A stretch of 64,000 bases of DNA from Candidatus Reconcilbacillus cellulovorans (GTDB taxonomy: Bacteria > Bacillota > Bacilli > Paenibacillales > Reconciliibacillaceae), in contig MOXJ01000001.1 in NCBI GenBank assembly GCA_002507565.1, positions 202,708 to 266,707 on the forward strand, read 5' to 3'. The translations under genes were made by a program, and so were the position numbers. This document shows positions 44,996 through 53,660 of the stretch, piece by piece (position 1 is the stretch's first letter; each line of letters begins with the position of its first letter). A model generated the notes under the pieces. The model did not search any database. It was not told where the DNA came from and worked only from the letters and a program-made list of their open reading frames with translations.

Positions 44996-46006
44996 TCATC
45001 CGGCCGGCTGCGCCACCGAATGGCGTCGGATCACCTCGTGCGGCAACACGACGCGCGTCTGTTCCACATGTTCCTTGTTCATCAACTTCGTGAGCAACCG
45101 CATCGCGACCGCGCCGATGTCGTACATCGGCTGGGCCACGGTCGTCAACTGCGGGCGCACCATCGACGCGATGCGGACGTTGTCGAGACCGACGATCGAA
45201 ATGTCTTCCGGCACGCGCAGGCCGGCGTCCTGAACGGCATGAATCGCGCCGATCGCCATTTCGTCCGTCGCACAGAACACCGCCGTCGGCCGCGACGGCA
45301 ATTCGAGAAAATATTTCATCGTTTCCATGCCGGATTCATAACGGTAATTGCCGACCCGCACATATTCTTCCCGGAACGGAATACCGGCTTCCTCCAGAGC
45401 CCTCCGGTATCCGCGGAAACGCGCATAGCCGACAAGCGGATCCTGCAGCGTCCCGCTGATCATGCCGATGGCGCGGTGACCGGAATCGACGAGCAGCTTT
45501 ACCGCGTCGTAAGCGGCCTGCTCGTGATCGATGTCGACCGAAGGCATCTCGTGCCGCTCGTCCATCGTCCCGCAAAGCACGACGGGCACCGTGGCCGTGC
45601 GGAACGCCTGCATGTGTTCATCCGTCACGACACCGCCCATGAACAGCAGGCCGTCGACCTGTTTTTCAAGGAGCGTGTTGATCACGCGGATCTCTTTTTC
45701 TTTTTTCTTGTCCGCATTGCACAGGATAATGTTGTAATGGTACATGTTGGCGATGTCTTCAATCCCTCTGGCTACCTCCGCAAAAACGGAGTTGGAAATG
45801 TCCGGAATGACGACACCGACCGTCGTCGTCCGCTTGCTCGCCAACCCGCGCGCGACGGCGTTCGGTCGATAGCCGAGCCGTTCGATCGCCTCAAACACTT
45901 TTTTGCGGGTTTGCGGCTTCACGTTCGGATTGTTGTTGACCACCCGGGAAACGGTGGCCATCGAGACGCCCGCCTCACGAGCCACATCATAGATCGTCAC
46001 GGTCAC
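44996..46006 (-). CDS. ccpA: Catabolite control protein A
   Basis: CcpA is the LacI-family master regulator of carbon catabolite repression in Firmicutes. It binds cre sites together with HPr(Ser-P) or Crh(Ser-P). The 336 residues show the helix-turn-helix ([21 protein letters not shown]) and the hinge helix ARGLASKRT. The core has family-specific features such as [21 protein letters not shown] and NADKKKEKE. The location beside acsA/acuAC agrees with the B. subtilis ccpA locus. It has its own promoter. HPr is not encoded next to ptsI, so its co-regulator gene lies elsewhere. Confidence 0.95.
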   Translation of the reverse strand: MTVTIYDVAREAGVSMATVSRVVNNNPNVKPQTRKKVFEAIERLGYRPNAVARGLASKRTTTVGVVIPDISNSVFAEVARGIEDIANMYHYNIILCNADKKKEKEIRVINTLLEKQVDGLLFMGGVVTDEHMQAFRTATVPVVLCGTMDERHEMPSVDIDHEQAAYDAVKLLVDSGHRAIGMISGTLQDPLVGYARFRGYRRALEEAGIPFREEYVRVGNYRYESGMETMKYFLELPSRPTAVFCATDEMAIGAIHAVQDAGLRVPEDISIVGLDNVRIASMVRPQLTTVAQPMYDIGAVAMRLLTKLMNKEHVEQTRVVLPHEVIRRHSVAQPAG

Positions 46007-46059
46007 GTTCGATCAACCTCGTTCGTTCGTTAATCGCCGGGAAAATCCCCGACAACTTT

Positions 46060-46088
46060 ATCATACAACAGAACCGAAAGAATAACAA
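46060..46088 (-). promoter_or_regulatory. Sigma-A promoter for ccpA
   Basis: On the minus strand, TTGTTA (46088-46083) and TATGAT (46065-46060) are 17 bases apart. It lies in the 93-base gap between ccpA and the zinc-finger gene. Confidence 0.7.
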
Positions 46089-46099
46089 TGAAAGCCATA

Positions 46100-46525
46100 T
46101 CAAACGCGTCGCGTGCCGCAGGCCAACTGGCTTAACCGGCGGCGGATGTCGCCTAGCCAAGCTTCGTCGCCGAGCGAACGGACGAGCAGCAGAAGGTCGA
46201 GCAATTCGTCGATCCGCCGTTCCGCCAGATCGTCTAGCGACACGTCGTCGCCTGGTCTTTCAGCCAGACAAACGAGCAGGCGCGCGAATTCGTTATGTTC
46301 GTCCATGCGAAGGCGTGCGCGCCGACTTCCGTATCGTTCCTGTCCGCGGATCAGCTCGGCCAACCCGCTTTTGACGCCCGGCGCCAGTTCCGTCCTCGAA
46401 CAATGCTCGCAACAGAACACGGGGACGTTCTCGATCTCGATCATGCCGCGGTAAATGACCGTGCGCAACCGGATTTCCATCGGGCGCCCGCATGCGCACC
46501 GCCGCTTCAATCCGAACCCCCCCAT
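46100..46525 (-). CDS. YgiT-type zinc-finger domain protein
   Basis: This small protein of about 141 residues has a zinc-binding N-terminal part: CxC (CACG) and, about 30 residues on, CxxC in CCEHCSR. The first 60 residues (KRRCACGRPMEIRLRTVIYRG, MIEIENVPVF) look like the YgiT/MqsA-type zinc-ribbon of small regulators. The rest is helical (about 60-140) with many Leu/Arg/Asp residues. I used the ATG at 46525; a TTG 15 bases inside, behind GGGGGG, is also possible. It lies between ptsI and ccpA on the same strand and precedes the ccpA promoter. Function is unknown, and no toxin partner is seen. Confidence 0.65.
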   Translation of the reverse strand: MGGFGLKRRCACGRPMEIRLRTVIYRGMIEIENVPVFCCEHCSRTELAPGVKSGLAELIRGQERYGSRRARLRMDEHNEFARLLVCLAERPGDDVSLDDLAERRIDELLDLLLLVRSLGDEAWLGDIRRRLSQLACGTRRV

Positions 46526-46675
46526 CCCTCTTACCCTTCCCGGGTAATATTCGATTCCGATCGGCGTTTTCCTGCCGGCGAAATCTCGGGACTTGATGGT
46601 GCCCACCGCAAACGCTGGTAGAGCGGCGAAGCGGACGTCCGCATCCCGGACGCCGTCTCCGATGACGCTCAAGGT

Positions 46676-48433
46676 TCAGCGCGCAGCTCCGTACGCGCCG
46701 CCTTCGCCGACCTGTTGCGACCAGGCCCATTCCAGAAGCAGCGATCGCACTTGTTCGGATGACACCGCCGCGCAGAGCTTTTCGAACAGAAGTTCGGCAC
46801 CCTCTCGGCGCGATTCGCGCAATCGGTGTTTGACCGGCAGCAACGAACGCACCGACATGCTTAAGCCCTCGATACCGATCGCGTACCAGATCGGCAGCGC
46901 CAGCGGGTCACCGGCCATTTCCCCGCAGACCGAAACGGGAATGCCCGCCTTCTTCGCTCCGTCCGCCGTCAACTTCAAAAGGCGCAGGACGGCGGGATGG
47001 TAGGGATCGTACAAATGGGCGATCTGTTCGTTCATCCGGTCGACCGCCAAAACGTACTGAACAAGATCGTTCGTTCCAATACTGAAAAAATCAACCTCTT
47101 TCGCTAACAAATCGGCGATCACCGCCGCAGCGGGCAATTCGATCATGACGCCGACGCGCACGTCGGGGTCGAATTCCTCTCCCTCGCGCTCCAGTTCCAG
47201 CCGGCATTCGTCGAGCAGCCGATTGGCGCGCCTCACGTCGTCCACCGTGGCGACCATCGGATAAAGAATGCGGATGTCGCCGTAAGCGTTGGCGCGCAAA
47301 ATCGCTCGAAGCTGCGTTTTGAACAAATCCGTCCGGTCCAGCATGATCCGGATCGCCCGGTAACCGAGCGACGGGTTCTCCTCTTTGGGCAGCGGGAAAT
47401 AATCCAGCTGCTTGTCCCCGCCGATGTCGAGGGTCCGAATGACGAGCGGCCTGCCCGCCAGCTTTTCGGCGATCAGCCGGTAGACCCGAGTCTGTTCCTC
47501 CTCATCGGGAAAATACGACCGATTCATATAAAGAAATTCCGACCGCAACAATCCGACGCCGGAGGCGCCGAACCGGAGCGCATCGTCGAGTTCGCGGAAC
47601 GAACTGATGTTGGCCTCGATCCGAACGGCATGCCCGTCGCGGGTGACCGACGGCAGCCGAGCAACGGACATCAGCTTGCGGAAATGGTCTTCTTTCGACA
47701 TTTTCCGCTGCCGGTAACGCTCGATCACGTCAGCGTCCGGACGTACGACGACGACGCCTTCGTCACCGTCGACGACGATCCAGTCGCCGGTCTCTACCGA
47801 TTCCAGCTGGTCGCTTTCCAGTCCGAATACATACGGAATGTTGAGCGCACGGGCGACGATCGCGACGTGCGAGTGGACGCCGCCAAGTTGTGTGACGATG
47901 CCGAGCAGCCGGCCGGTATCGAGATGCGCCAGCTGCGACGGCGTCAGCTCCCGCCCTACCAAAATATAAGGCCGGTCTTTCGGCGGCAACGCTTCGTCGC
48001 GGACGCCGAGCAGGGACCGGAGCAGCCGAGTGCCGACGTCCTTGACGTCAAGCGCGCGTTCTTTCATATACTCGTCGTCCAACAGATCGAACATCGCCAC
48101 AAACTTGTCGACGGCTTCCTTGACCGCGGCCTCCGCCTTTTTGGCGCCGCGGCAAATCAGCTCTTGAATCTCGTTCAAAAAAACCGGGTCTTCCAAAATG
48201 GCCAGATGCGCGTCAAAAATCGTCGACTCCGCTTCACCAAGCACCTCGGCCATCTCCCGCCGGATATTCTCCAACTCGCGCCGCGCCGTCTTCACGCCTT
48301 CCGACAAGCGCTCCAGCTCATACGCCAAATCCGCAACGTCGATCGGGACGTCGGCCGGTTCCCATTCCCAATGCGGCAATACGAACGCCTTGCCGATTGC
48401 GATACCGGGAGAAGCGGCAATCCCTTTCATCAT
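46676..48433 (-). CDS. ptsI: PTS enzyme I (phosphoenolpyruvate-protein phosphotransferase)
   Basis: Enzyme I passes phosphate from phosphoenolpyruvate to HPr to start PTS sugar uptake. The 585 residues have the active-site histidine in GGVHSHVAIVAR (His189), the PEP-binding GVGLLRSEFLYMNR and the C-terminal metal/PEP barrel with the VCGEMAGDP loop and the catalytic cysteine. I started at the ATG 9 bases after GGAGG (MMKGIAASPG); an ATG six bases earlier overlaps the ptsG stop as ATGA. B. subtilis PtsI has 570 residues. No ptsH is present between ptsG and ptsI. About 150 bases after the stop hold no gene. Confidence 0.95.
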   Translation of the reverse strand: MMKGIAASPGIAIGKAFVLPHWEWEPADVPIDVADLAYELERLSEGVKTARRELENIRREMAEVLGEAESTIFDAHLAILEDPVFLNEIQELICRGAKKAEAAVKEAVDKFVAMFDLLDDEYMKERALDVKDVGTRLLRSLLGVRDEALPPKDRPYILVGRELTPSQLAHLDTGRLLGIVTQLGGVHSHVAIVARALNIPYVFGLESDQLESVETGDWIVVDGDEGVVVVRPDADVIERYRQRKMSKEDHFRKLMSVARLPSVTRDGHAVRIEANISSFRELDDALRFGASGVGLLRSEFLYMNRSYFPDEEEQTRVYRLIAEKLAGRPLVIRTLDIGGDKQLDYFPLPKEENPSLGYRAIRIMLDRTDLFKTQLRAILRANAYGDIRILYPMVATVDDVRRANRLLDECRLELEREGEEFDPDVRVGVMIELPAAAVIADLLAKEVDFFSIGTNDLVQYVLAVDRMNEQIAHLYDPYHPAVLRLLKLTADGAKKAGIPVSVCGEMAGDPLALPIWYAIGIEGLSMSVRSLLPVKHRLRESRREGAELLFEKLCAAVSSEQVRSLLLEWAWSQQVGEGGAYGAAR

Positions 48434-48435
48434 CG

Positions 48436-50313
48436 TCATTCCCCTCCTTCGCAATCGGATTCCTTCAGCGCAACCGACATGACCGACGCTTGCCCTTTCC
48501 TAACCGTCCGAAACGGCGCGAACCGCCATGACCGAACCGCTTCGGGGTTGGTGACCACCATCGGAATCGCCGGCGACTTGGCCAGTTTTTTAAGCCGGGC
48601 CAAATCGAATCTCATCAACGTCTGCCCCGGCGTCACCTCCTGGCCGGTCTCGACGACAACCTGGAACGTGCGTTCGCCGACCGTCGCCGAATCGATACCG
48701 ACGTGAAGCAGAACATCGAGCCCTTCAGGCGTTTTGAGGCCGAGCGCATGACCCGTCGGATGAATGTGCGCCACTTTTGCCCGTACGGGTGCGACGAGCT
48801 CGCCGCGTTCCGGCAAAAAAGCGACGCCTTTGCCGACTATGCCGCGCGAAAAAATCGGGTCGGGCACCTCCTCGAGCCGCATCATCCTCCCTTGAACGGG
48901 AGCATGAAAATGAACCTCGCGCGAATCTTTGCGCATCGCCTTGACGATCTCTTCCCGGATCAACTCCGAAAACGTGCCGAACACCACCTGCACGTTGCCG
49001 CCCCCGAGCCGGATGACTCCGGCCGCACCGAGTTGGCGGAGCGCTCCGACATCAACCCGTCGGTCGTTGACGAGCGTCAAACGCAAACGTGTAATACACG
49101 CCTCGATTTTCAAGATATTTTCCTTTCCACCCAATGCTTGTAAAATCAGCGGCGCTCGATACGGAATGTCGCCCGCCCATTCGCCAAGCGAAGACCCTTC
49201 TTCTCGACCGGGCGTCGGTAAACGGAATCGACGGATCGCCCAGCGGAACAACGCATAATAGACGACACCGTAAACCGCTCCGATCGGCAAGAGCATCCAG
49301 GCGTTCTCCGACGCCAGATGATAATTGACGATGAAATCGATCGCGCCGGCCGAAAACGAAAACCCGTGCCGGATGGCCAGCTCGTACGCGATCCACATCG
49401 AAACGCCCGACAAGAGCGCGTGCACGACGAAAAGATACGGAGCCGCGAACAAAAACGCAAACTCGATCGGTTCCGTCACCCCGGTAAGAAACGACGTCAA
49501 AGCGGCGGACAGAAACGTCGCCCGCACTTTCGGTTTCAAATCTTCCCGCGCTTCCTGAATGATGGCGAACGCCACGGCCGGAAGCGCGAACATCATGACG
49601 GGATAAAGGCCGGCCATGAATGCACCGGCGGTTTCGTCGCCGGCGAAAAACCTCGGCAAGTCGCCGAGCACGACCCTGCCGTCCGGTGTTTTGTAATGTC
49701 CGACCTGAAACCAGACAAAGTTGTTCAAAATGTAATGCAATCCGAACGGCACGAGCAGCCGGTACGCCACGCCGTATAGAAATGCGCCGAAACCGCCGAG
49801 TCCGATCACCCAGTCGCCGGTGCGGTAAAGCGCCTCCTGCAAGAAACGACCGCACCAGACCATCACATATGACGTCGCCATCGCCGCCGACATCATAAAA
49901 AGCAGCACAAACCGCGGCCCGCCGAAAAACTGGATCGCCTCCGGCAAGCGGATATCGTGGAAACGCGAATGCGATACCGCCGTCAACACGCCGATCAGGA
50001 TGCCTTCCGACACGCCGAGCTCGAACTCCGCGCCCAAATAGTGGCGGGTCATCTGTTCATAGACGAGAAACCCGAGCAGCGCGGCCAGCCCCGCATGACC
50101 GGAATTGCCCGTCAGGCCGAGCGCCACGCCGACCGCAAACGTCAGCGGCAAATATTGCAAAAGCGTATGCCCCGCCAGTTCAAGCGCCCCGCCGAACATT
50201 GCGGCCGGCGTCGCCGACGTCAGCACCCCGCCCAACCACAACAAGATCGCCGCGACGGGAATCGTGATGGTCGGCATCATGAGCGCGCGTCCGAACTGTT
50301 GCAATAGCCCCAT
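48436..50313 (-). CDS. ptsG: PTS glucose-type transporter EIICBA
   Basis: This 625-residue transporter imports and phosphorylates glucose or a related sugar. The EIIC membrane part (about 1-365) has ten helices and the TEPIEFAFLF signature. EIIB (about 400-475) has the phosphocysteine in EACITRLRLTLVNDRRVD. EIIA (about 485-620) has the phospho-His in DVLLHVGIDSATVG. I started at the ATG with GAGGTCGG upstream, 14 bases after the thiE stop. The order is C-B-A as in B. subtilis PtsG. N-acetylglucosamine or maltose specificity cannot be excluded. No glcT antiterminator is adjacent. Confidence 0.9.
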   Translation of the reverse strand: MGLLQQFGRALMMPTITIPVAAILLWLGGVLTSATPAAMFGGALELAGHTLLQYLPLTFAVGVALGLTGNSGHAGLAALLGFLVYEQMTRHYLGAEFELGVSEGILIGVLTAVSHSRFHDIRLPEAIQFFGGPRFVLLFMMSAAMATSYVMVWCGRFLQEALYRTGDWVIGLGGFGAFLYGVAYRLLVPFGLHYILNNFVWFQVGHYKTPDGRVVLGDLPRFFAGDETAGAFMAGLYPVMMFALPAVAFAIIQEAREDLKPKVRATFLSAALTSFLTGVTEPIEFAFLFAAPYLFVVHALLSGVSMWIAYELAIRHGFSFSAGAIDFIVNYHLASENAWMLLPIGAVYGVVYYALFRWAIRRFRLPTPGREEGSSLGEWAGDIPYRAPLILQALGGKENILKIEACITRLRLTLVNDRRVDVGALRQLGAAGVIRLGGGNVQVVFGTFSELIREEIVKAMRKDSREVHFHAPVQGRMMRLEEVPDPIFSRGIVGKGVAFLPERGELVAPVRAKVAHIHPTGHALGLKTPEGLDVLLHVGIDSATVGERTFQVVVETGQEVTPGQTLMRFDLARLKKLAKSPAIPMVVTNPEAVRSWRFAPFRTVRKGQASVMSVALKESDCEGGE

Positions 50314-50326
50314 CGGAAGACCGACC

Positions 50327-50974
50327 TCAATTCTTTGCGTAGCGACGGACCGCCTGAACGAGCAATCTCGCCGCCTGTGCGGGATCGGGTTGATCGGCGA
50401 TCGCCGACACGACGGCCACACCGTCGGCCCCCGCGATCATGACGGCCGCGGCGTTCGCCGCGTGAATACCGCCGATGCCGACGATCGGAACGTCCGTCGA
50501 TGCTTTCAGCTCGCGTATAAGCAACGTTCCGATCGGCGCTCCGGCATCCGGCTTCGTCGACGTCGCGTATACCGGCCCGACGCTCAAATAATCGGGTTTC
50601 TGCGCCAGCGCCGACCGGACTTCGTCCCAGTTGCCGGCCGAAACGCCGATCACTTTACCCGGCCCGAGCAAGCGCCGCGCTTCCAGACACGGGACGTCGT
50701 CCTGGCCGAGATGCACGCCGTCGGCTTCGAGCAGCATCGCGACATCAACGCGGTCGTTGACGAGAAACGGAACGCCGCGCTTTCGGCAAAGCGCGCGAAG
50801 TCGACGGCCGAGCGCAAGCTGTTCGGGGATCGGCATTTTTTTTTCGCGAAACTGAAAACAGGTCACGCCGCCCTCGAGAGCCGCCTCCAAAACTTCTTCC
50901 GCTCTTTTTCCTTTTGATTCCATCTCACCCATAATCAAATAAACCCGCAACCAATCGCGCAACGAGCCGGACAT
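50327..50974 (-). CDS. thiE: Thiamine-phosphate synthase
   Basis: ThiE joins the pyrimidine and thiazole moieties to give thiamine monophosphate. The 215-residue TIM barrel has the pyrophosphate/Mg motifs GVTCFQFREKK, FLVNDRVDVAMLLEADGVHLGQDD and SVGPVYATSTKPDAG. It is alone, with no other thi genes and no TPP riboswitch in front, since the CoA-binding gene ends five bases upstream. It lies 14 bases before ptsG on the same strand. Confidence 0.94.
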   Translation of the reverse strand: MSGSLRDWLRVYLIMGEMESKGKRAEEVLEAALEGGVTCFQFREKKMPIPEQLALGRRLRALCRKRGVPFLVNDRVDVAMLLEADGVHLGQDDVPCLEARRLLGPGKVIGVSAGNWDEVRSALAQKPDYLSVGPVYATSTKPDAGAPIGTLLIRELKASTDVPIVGIGGIHAANAAAVMIAGADGVAVVSAIADQPDPAQAARLLVQAVRRYAKN

Positions 50975-50978
50975 GCTC

Positions 50979-51407
50979 TCACCCCTTCGCCGGCCCCAAC
51001 AACACCGAGTCCGCCACTTTGATGCACATATCCATCACGACGAACAGGCCGGCGCGTTGCGCCAGGAGCGCCGCTTCCTCGTTGACGACGCCCTCCTGCA
51101 GCCAGAGCGCCTTCGCGCCGATGTTCACCGCTTCCTCCGCGATCGGCAAAACGTGCTCCGGCCGGCGGAACACGTTGACGATATCGATCGGCTCGGGAAC
51201 AGCGGATAAATTCGGATACGCCTTTTCGCCGAGTACGGATTCAACGTTCGGATTGACCGGAATGATGCGGTATCCTCGCGCCTTCATCGCCGCGGCGACC
51301 TGGTACGACGGTCTGTCCGGGTCCGGCGACAGGCCGACGACGGCGACGGTGCGCGAACGCCTGAGCAACTCGCGAATTTCGTCCGTAGACGGATTTTGAA
51401 ACGCCAT
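50979..51407 (-). CDS. CoA-binding protein (YccU type)
   Basis: This 142-residue protein has a single CoA-binding/Rossmann domain of the YccU family, related to the CoA-binding part of succinyl-CoA synthetase. It shows TVAVVGLSPDPDRPSYQVAA, IIPVNPN and KALWLQEGVVNEEAA. The real function is unknown. The ATG has AAAGGAAG nine bases upstream and lies 20 bases after the aroA stop. It may be the fourth gene of an aroK-aroA transcript. Confidence 0.88.
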   Translation of the reverse strand: MAFQNPSTDEIRELLRRSRTVAVVGLSPDPDRPSYQVAAAMKARGYRIIPVNPNVESVLGEKAYPNLSAVPEPIDIVNVFRRPEHVLPIAEEAVNIGAKALWLQEGVVNEEAALLAQRAGLFVVMDMCIKVADSVLLGPAKG

Positions 51408-51427
51408 CGCTATCCGCTTCCTTTCGT

Positions 51428-52723
51428 TCAATCTTCCATCAATTCCACCGCCGCGCCGAGCGCACGCAAATGGTCGAAAAATTCCGGATACGATTTCGCC
51501 ACGTACTGCGCATCGCGGATGACGAGGCCGTTTTTCGACCGAAGGCCGACGACGGACAGCGCCATAATGACGCGATGGTCGTAATGGGCGTCGATCTCGG
51601 CGCCACCCTCGACGCCTTTCGGCCGGCCGTGAATGATGATCTCGTCGCGGCGTTCCTCGACGTCGGCCCCCGCTTTCCGCAGTTCCGCCAAAAAATCGGT
51701 AATGCGATCGCACTCTTTATATCGAAGGTTTTCCACATTGTAAAAGCGCGTCGTCCCATCCGCAAACACGGCTGCCGCCGCGAGCGCCAGTACGGCGTCG
51801 GTAAACGCGTCTCCGTCGAACTCGCCGCCTTTCAGGTTCCCTGTACCCCGCACGCGGACGACGTCTCCTTCGTGCTCGATTGCGACACCCATCTTCCGCA
51901 ACACATCGACCGCCGCGCGTTCGCCCTGGCGGCTCGTCGCCGGCAATCCGCGGATGGTGACGTCCGACCGCGTCACCGCGGCTGCGGCCATGATCGCCGC
52001 GGAGCCGGGATAATCGCCCTGCACCTCGTAAACGCCCGGACGGTACATCTGACGCCCCGGCACGCGATAGAACAACAGGTCGCCGGAAGCTTCGATGCGG
52101 ACGCCGGCTTGTCCGATCACTTCCAGCGTCTGCGGCACGACGACCTTCGACTTCAGCCCGCCGGTGACGACGATTTCGCTGTCTTCTTCCAAAAGCGGCG
52201 TGACAAACAACAGCGCGCTCAAATACTGCGAGCTGACCGCTCCCGACACTTCGATCCGCCCGCCTTTCGGCCGTCCGCCGAACACGGTGATCGGCAACCT
52301 ACCGTCGCGATGTTCAACGCGCACGCCCATTCTCTCAAGCGCCCGAATCAAATCGAGATGCGGCCGCTTCCCAAGCGACTCCGGATAAGCGTTGACGAAC
52401 GTCACCTCCGGCAAAAACGCCGCCACCGCCATCAAAAAGCGCAGCACCGCCCCTGCGTTGCCGGCGTTCAGCTCGCGCACCGGCCGTGGATTGCGCCCGA
52501 ACCCGCGGACGACGAGCCGTTCGCCTTCTTCCCGCAAGTCGGCGCCGAGTTCGCGCAGACATCTGCGCATCGCCTCGCCGTCTTCGCTCCGGGCCGGCCG
52601 GATGAGGACGCTTTCGCCTTCGGCCAGCGCCGCGGCCAGAAGATAGCGCGTCGTATAATTTTTCGACGGCAACGCCCGAATGTCGCCGGCAAGCTCGGGC
52701 GTCGGCCGGATGATCGCCTTCAT
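51428..52723 (-). CDS. aroA: 3-phosphoshikimate 1-carboxyvinyltransferase (EPSP synthase)
   Basis: AroA makes EPSP from shikimate 3-phosphate and PEP in the aromatic amino acid pathway. The 431 residues carry the two-domain fold and the expected catalytic parts (GDAFTDAV, YKECDRITDFLAELR, YDHRVIMALSV). The substrate loops are divergent: SKNYTTRYLLA in place of the usual DKSISHR type, and NAGNAGAVLRFLMA where many enzymes have NAGTAMRPL. The ATG is chosen behind AAAGGGGAAAA. It overlaps aroK by four bases. Aromatic feedback control cannot be judged. Confidence 0.92.
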   Translation of the reverse strand: MKAIIRPTPELAGDIRALPSKNYTTRYLLAAALAEGESVLIRPARSEDGEAMRRCLRELGADLREEGERLVVRGFGRNPRPVRELNAGNAGAVLRFLMAVAAFLPEVTFVNAYPESLGKRPHLDLIRALERMGVRVEHRDGRLPITVFGGRPKGGRIEVSGAVSSQYLSALLFVTPLLEEDSEIVVTGGLKSKVVVPQTLEVIGQAGVRIEASGDLLFYRVPGRQMYRPGVYEVQGDYPGSAAIMAAAAVTRSDVTIRGLPATSRQGERAAVDVLRKMGVAIEHEGDVVRVRGTGNLKGGEFDGDAFTDAVLALAAAAVFADGTTRFYNVENLRYKECDRITDFLAELRKAGADVEERRDEIIIHGRPKGVEGGAEIDAHYDHRVIMALSVVGLRSKNGLVIRDAQYVAKSYPEFFDHLRALGAAVELMED

Positions 52724-53247
52724 GGACGGTTTTCCCCTTTTCTCGACCAAAAGACTTCCAAGATTTTTCTTGCCACCTGCTCCGGAGAAAGATGCGACGT
52801 ATCCACGCGTAAATCGGCAAAATCGTAAGCGTGACGGCGCTCTTCCAGAAGCCGAAAGACGCGTTCGCGCACGTCGCCGGACAGAAGCGGCCTACCGGCG
52901 CCGCGGCCGAGCCGCGCCGTCAAGACTTCAGGATCGGCGACGAGCGCGACGACGAACCCTGCGCCCGTCATCGCTCTGCGATTCGCCTCGGACAAGACCG
53001 CTCCGCCGCCGGTGGCGACGACGGCCGGTTCGCCCGCCAACGCGCGCACCAACGCCTCCGATTCCCTGCGGCGAAACTCCGCTTCCCCGTAACGCTCGAA
53101 AATGTCGGAGACCGACATCCCTGCGGTTTCCTCGACAAGCCGATCGGTATCGACGAACGGCCGCCCGAGCCGCGAAGCCAGAAGCGCGCCGACCGTACTT
53201 TTGCCCGTTCCCATAAAGCCGACGAGAACGATGTGTTCGCCCGACAT
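52720..53247 (-). CDS. aroK: Shikimate kinase
   Basis: AroK phosphorylates shikimate with ATP, one step before AroA. The 175-residue P-loop kinase has GFMGTGKSTVGALLA (Walker A), FVDTDRLVEE for shikimate binding, TGGGAVL and the lid RGAGRPLLSG. The ATG has a GGAGGAAC-type ribosome-binding site. A promoter precedes it by about 30 bases. It is coupled to aroA by ATGA overlap. Confidence 0.94.
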   Translation of the reverse strand: MSGEHIVLVGFMGTGKSTVGALLASRLGRPFVDTDRLVEETAGMSVSDIFERYGEAEFRRRESEALVRALAGEPAVVATGGGAVLSEANRRAMTGAGFVVALVADPEVLTARLGRGAGRPLLSGDVRERVFRLLEERRHAYDFADLRVDTSHLSPEQVARKILEVFWSRKGENRP

Positions 53248-53279
53248 CGCTGGCGTTCCTCCGCTTCCGTCACGATTCG

Positions 53280-53309
53280 ATCATAGCACACCGCCGAGCG
53301 CGACGGCAA
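53280..53309 (-). promoter_or_regulatory. Promoter for aroK-aroA
   Basis: On the minus strand, TTGCCG (53309-53304) and TATGAT (53285-53280) are 18 bases apart, with TG-N before the -10. It is 33 bases before the aroK start. Confidence 0.65.
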
Positions 53310-53375
53310 ACCCGCATAGTGGGCGCCCGCAAACGCTAAGATGATGATAGAAAAACGAATTCGGGAGGTGATCCC

Positions 53376-53648
53376 GTGACCCCGGAACGCAAACTCGCCG
53401 AACTGCTCAATCCCGGACGGCGGCTCGCCCGGGAAGACGTCGTCTGGATGCTCGAATACGTCAAACAAAAATCGGCCGAGAAAGACTCGGCGTTCGCCCG
53501 TCTTCCCCAGCCGACATTGCTGGAATTTTTCCACCGGTTCGCCGACGCGGCGATGGCGCTCATCCGACTCCATCCGGCGACCGCCGAATCGTGCGCGGAA
53601 CAGTTCCGCGAGGCGCTCCGCAACATCGCCCTGCGGGATGGCCGTTAG
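53376..53648 (+). CDS. Small protein of unknown function
   Basis: I do not recognise this 90-residue protein. It is almost all helical (LLNPGRRLAREDVVWMLEYV, PTLLEFFHRFADAAMALI) with mixed charge, no signal peptide and no cysteine cluster. The GTG start has a near-perfect Shine-Dalgarno GGGAGGTGATC, which argues for real translation. It reads against gndA, with a 12-base gap between the stops. Confidence 0.7.
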   Translation: MTPERKLAELLNPGRRLAREDVVWMLEYVKQKSAEKDSAFARLPQPTLLEFFHRFADAAMALIRLHPATAESCAEQFREALRNIALRDGR

Positions 53649-53660
53649 CGCCGGACACCA

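Noticed and set aside
48430..48450. A missed ptsH gene between ptsG and ptsI
   Set aside because: The two genes are 2 bases apart or overlap, and no other frame there has the HPr signature.
50974..51000. TPP riboswitch before thiE
   Set aside because: The CoA-binding gene ends five bases away; no leader exists.
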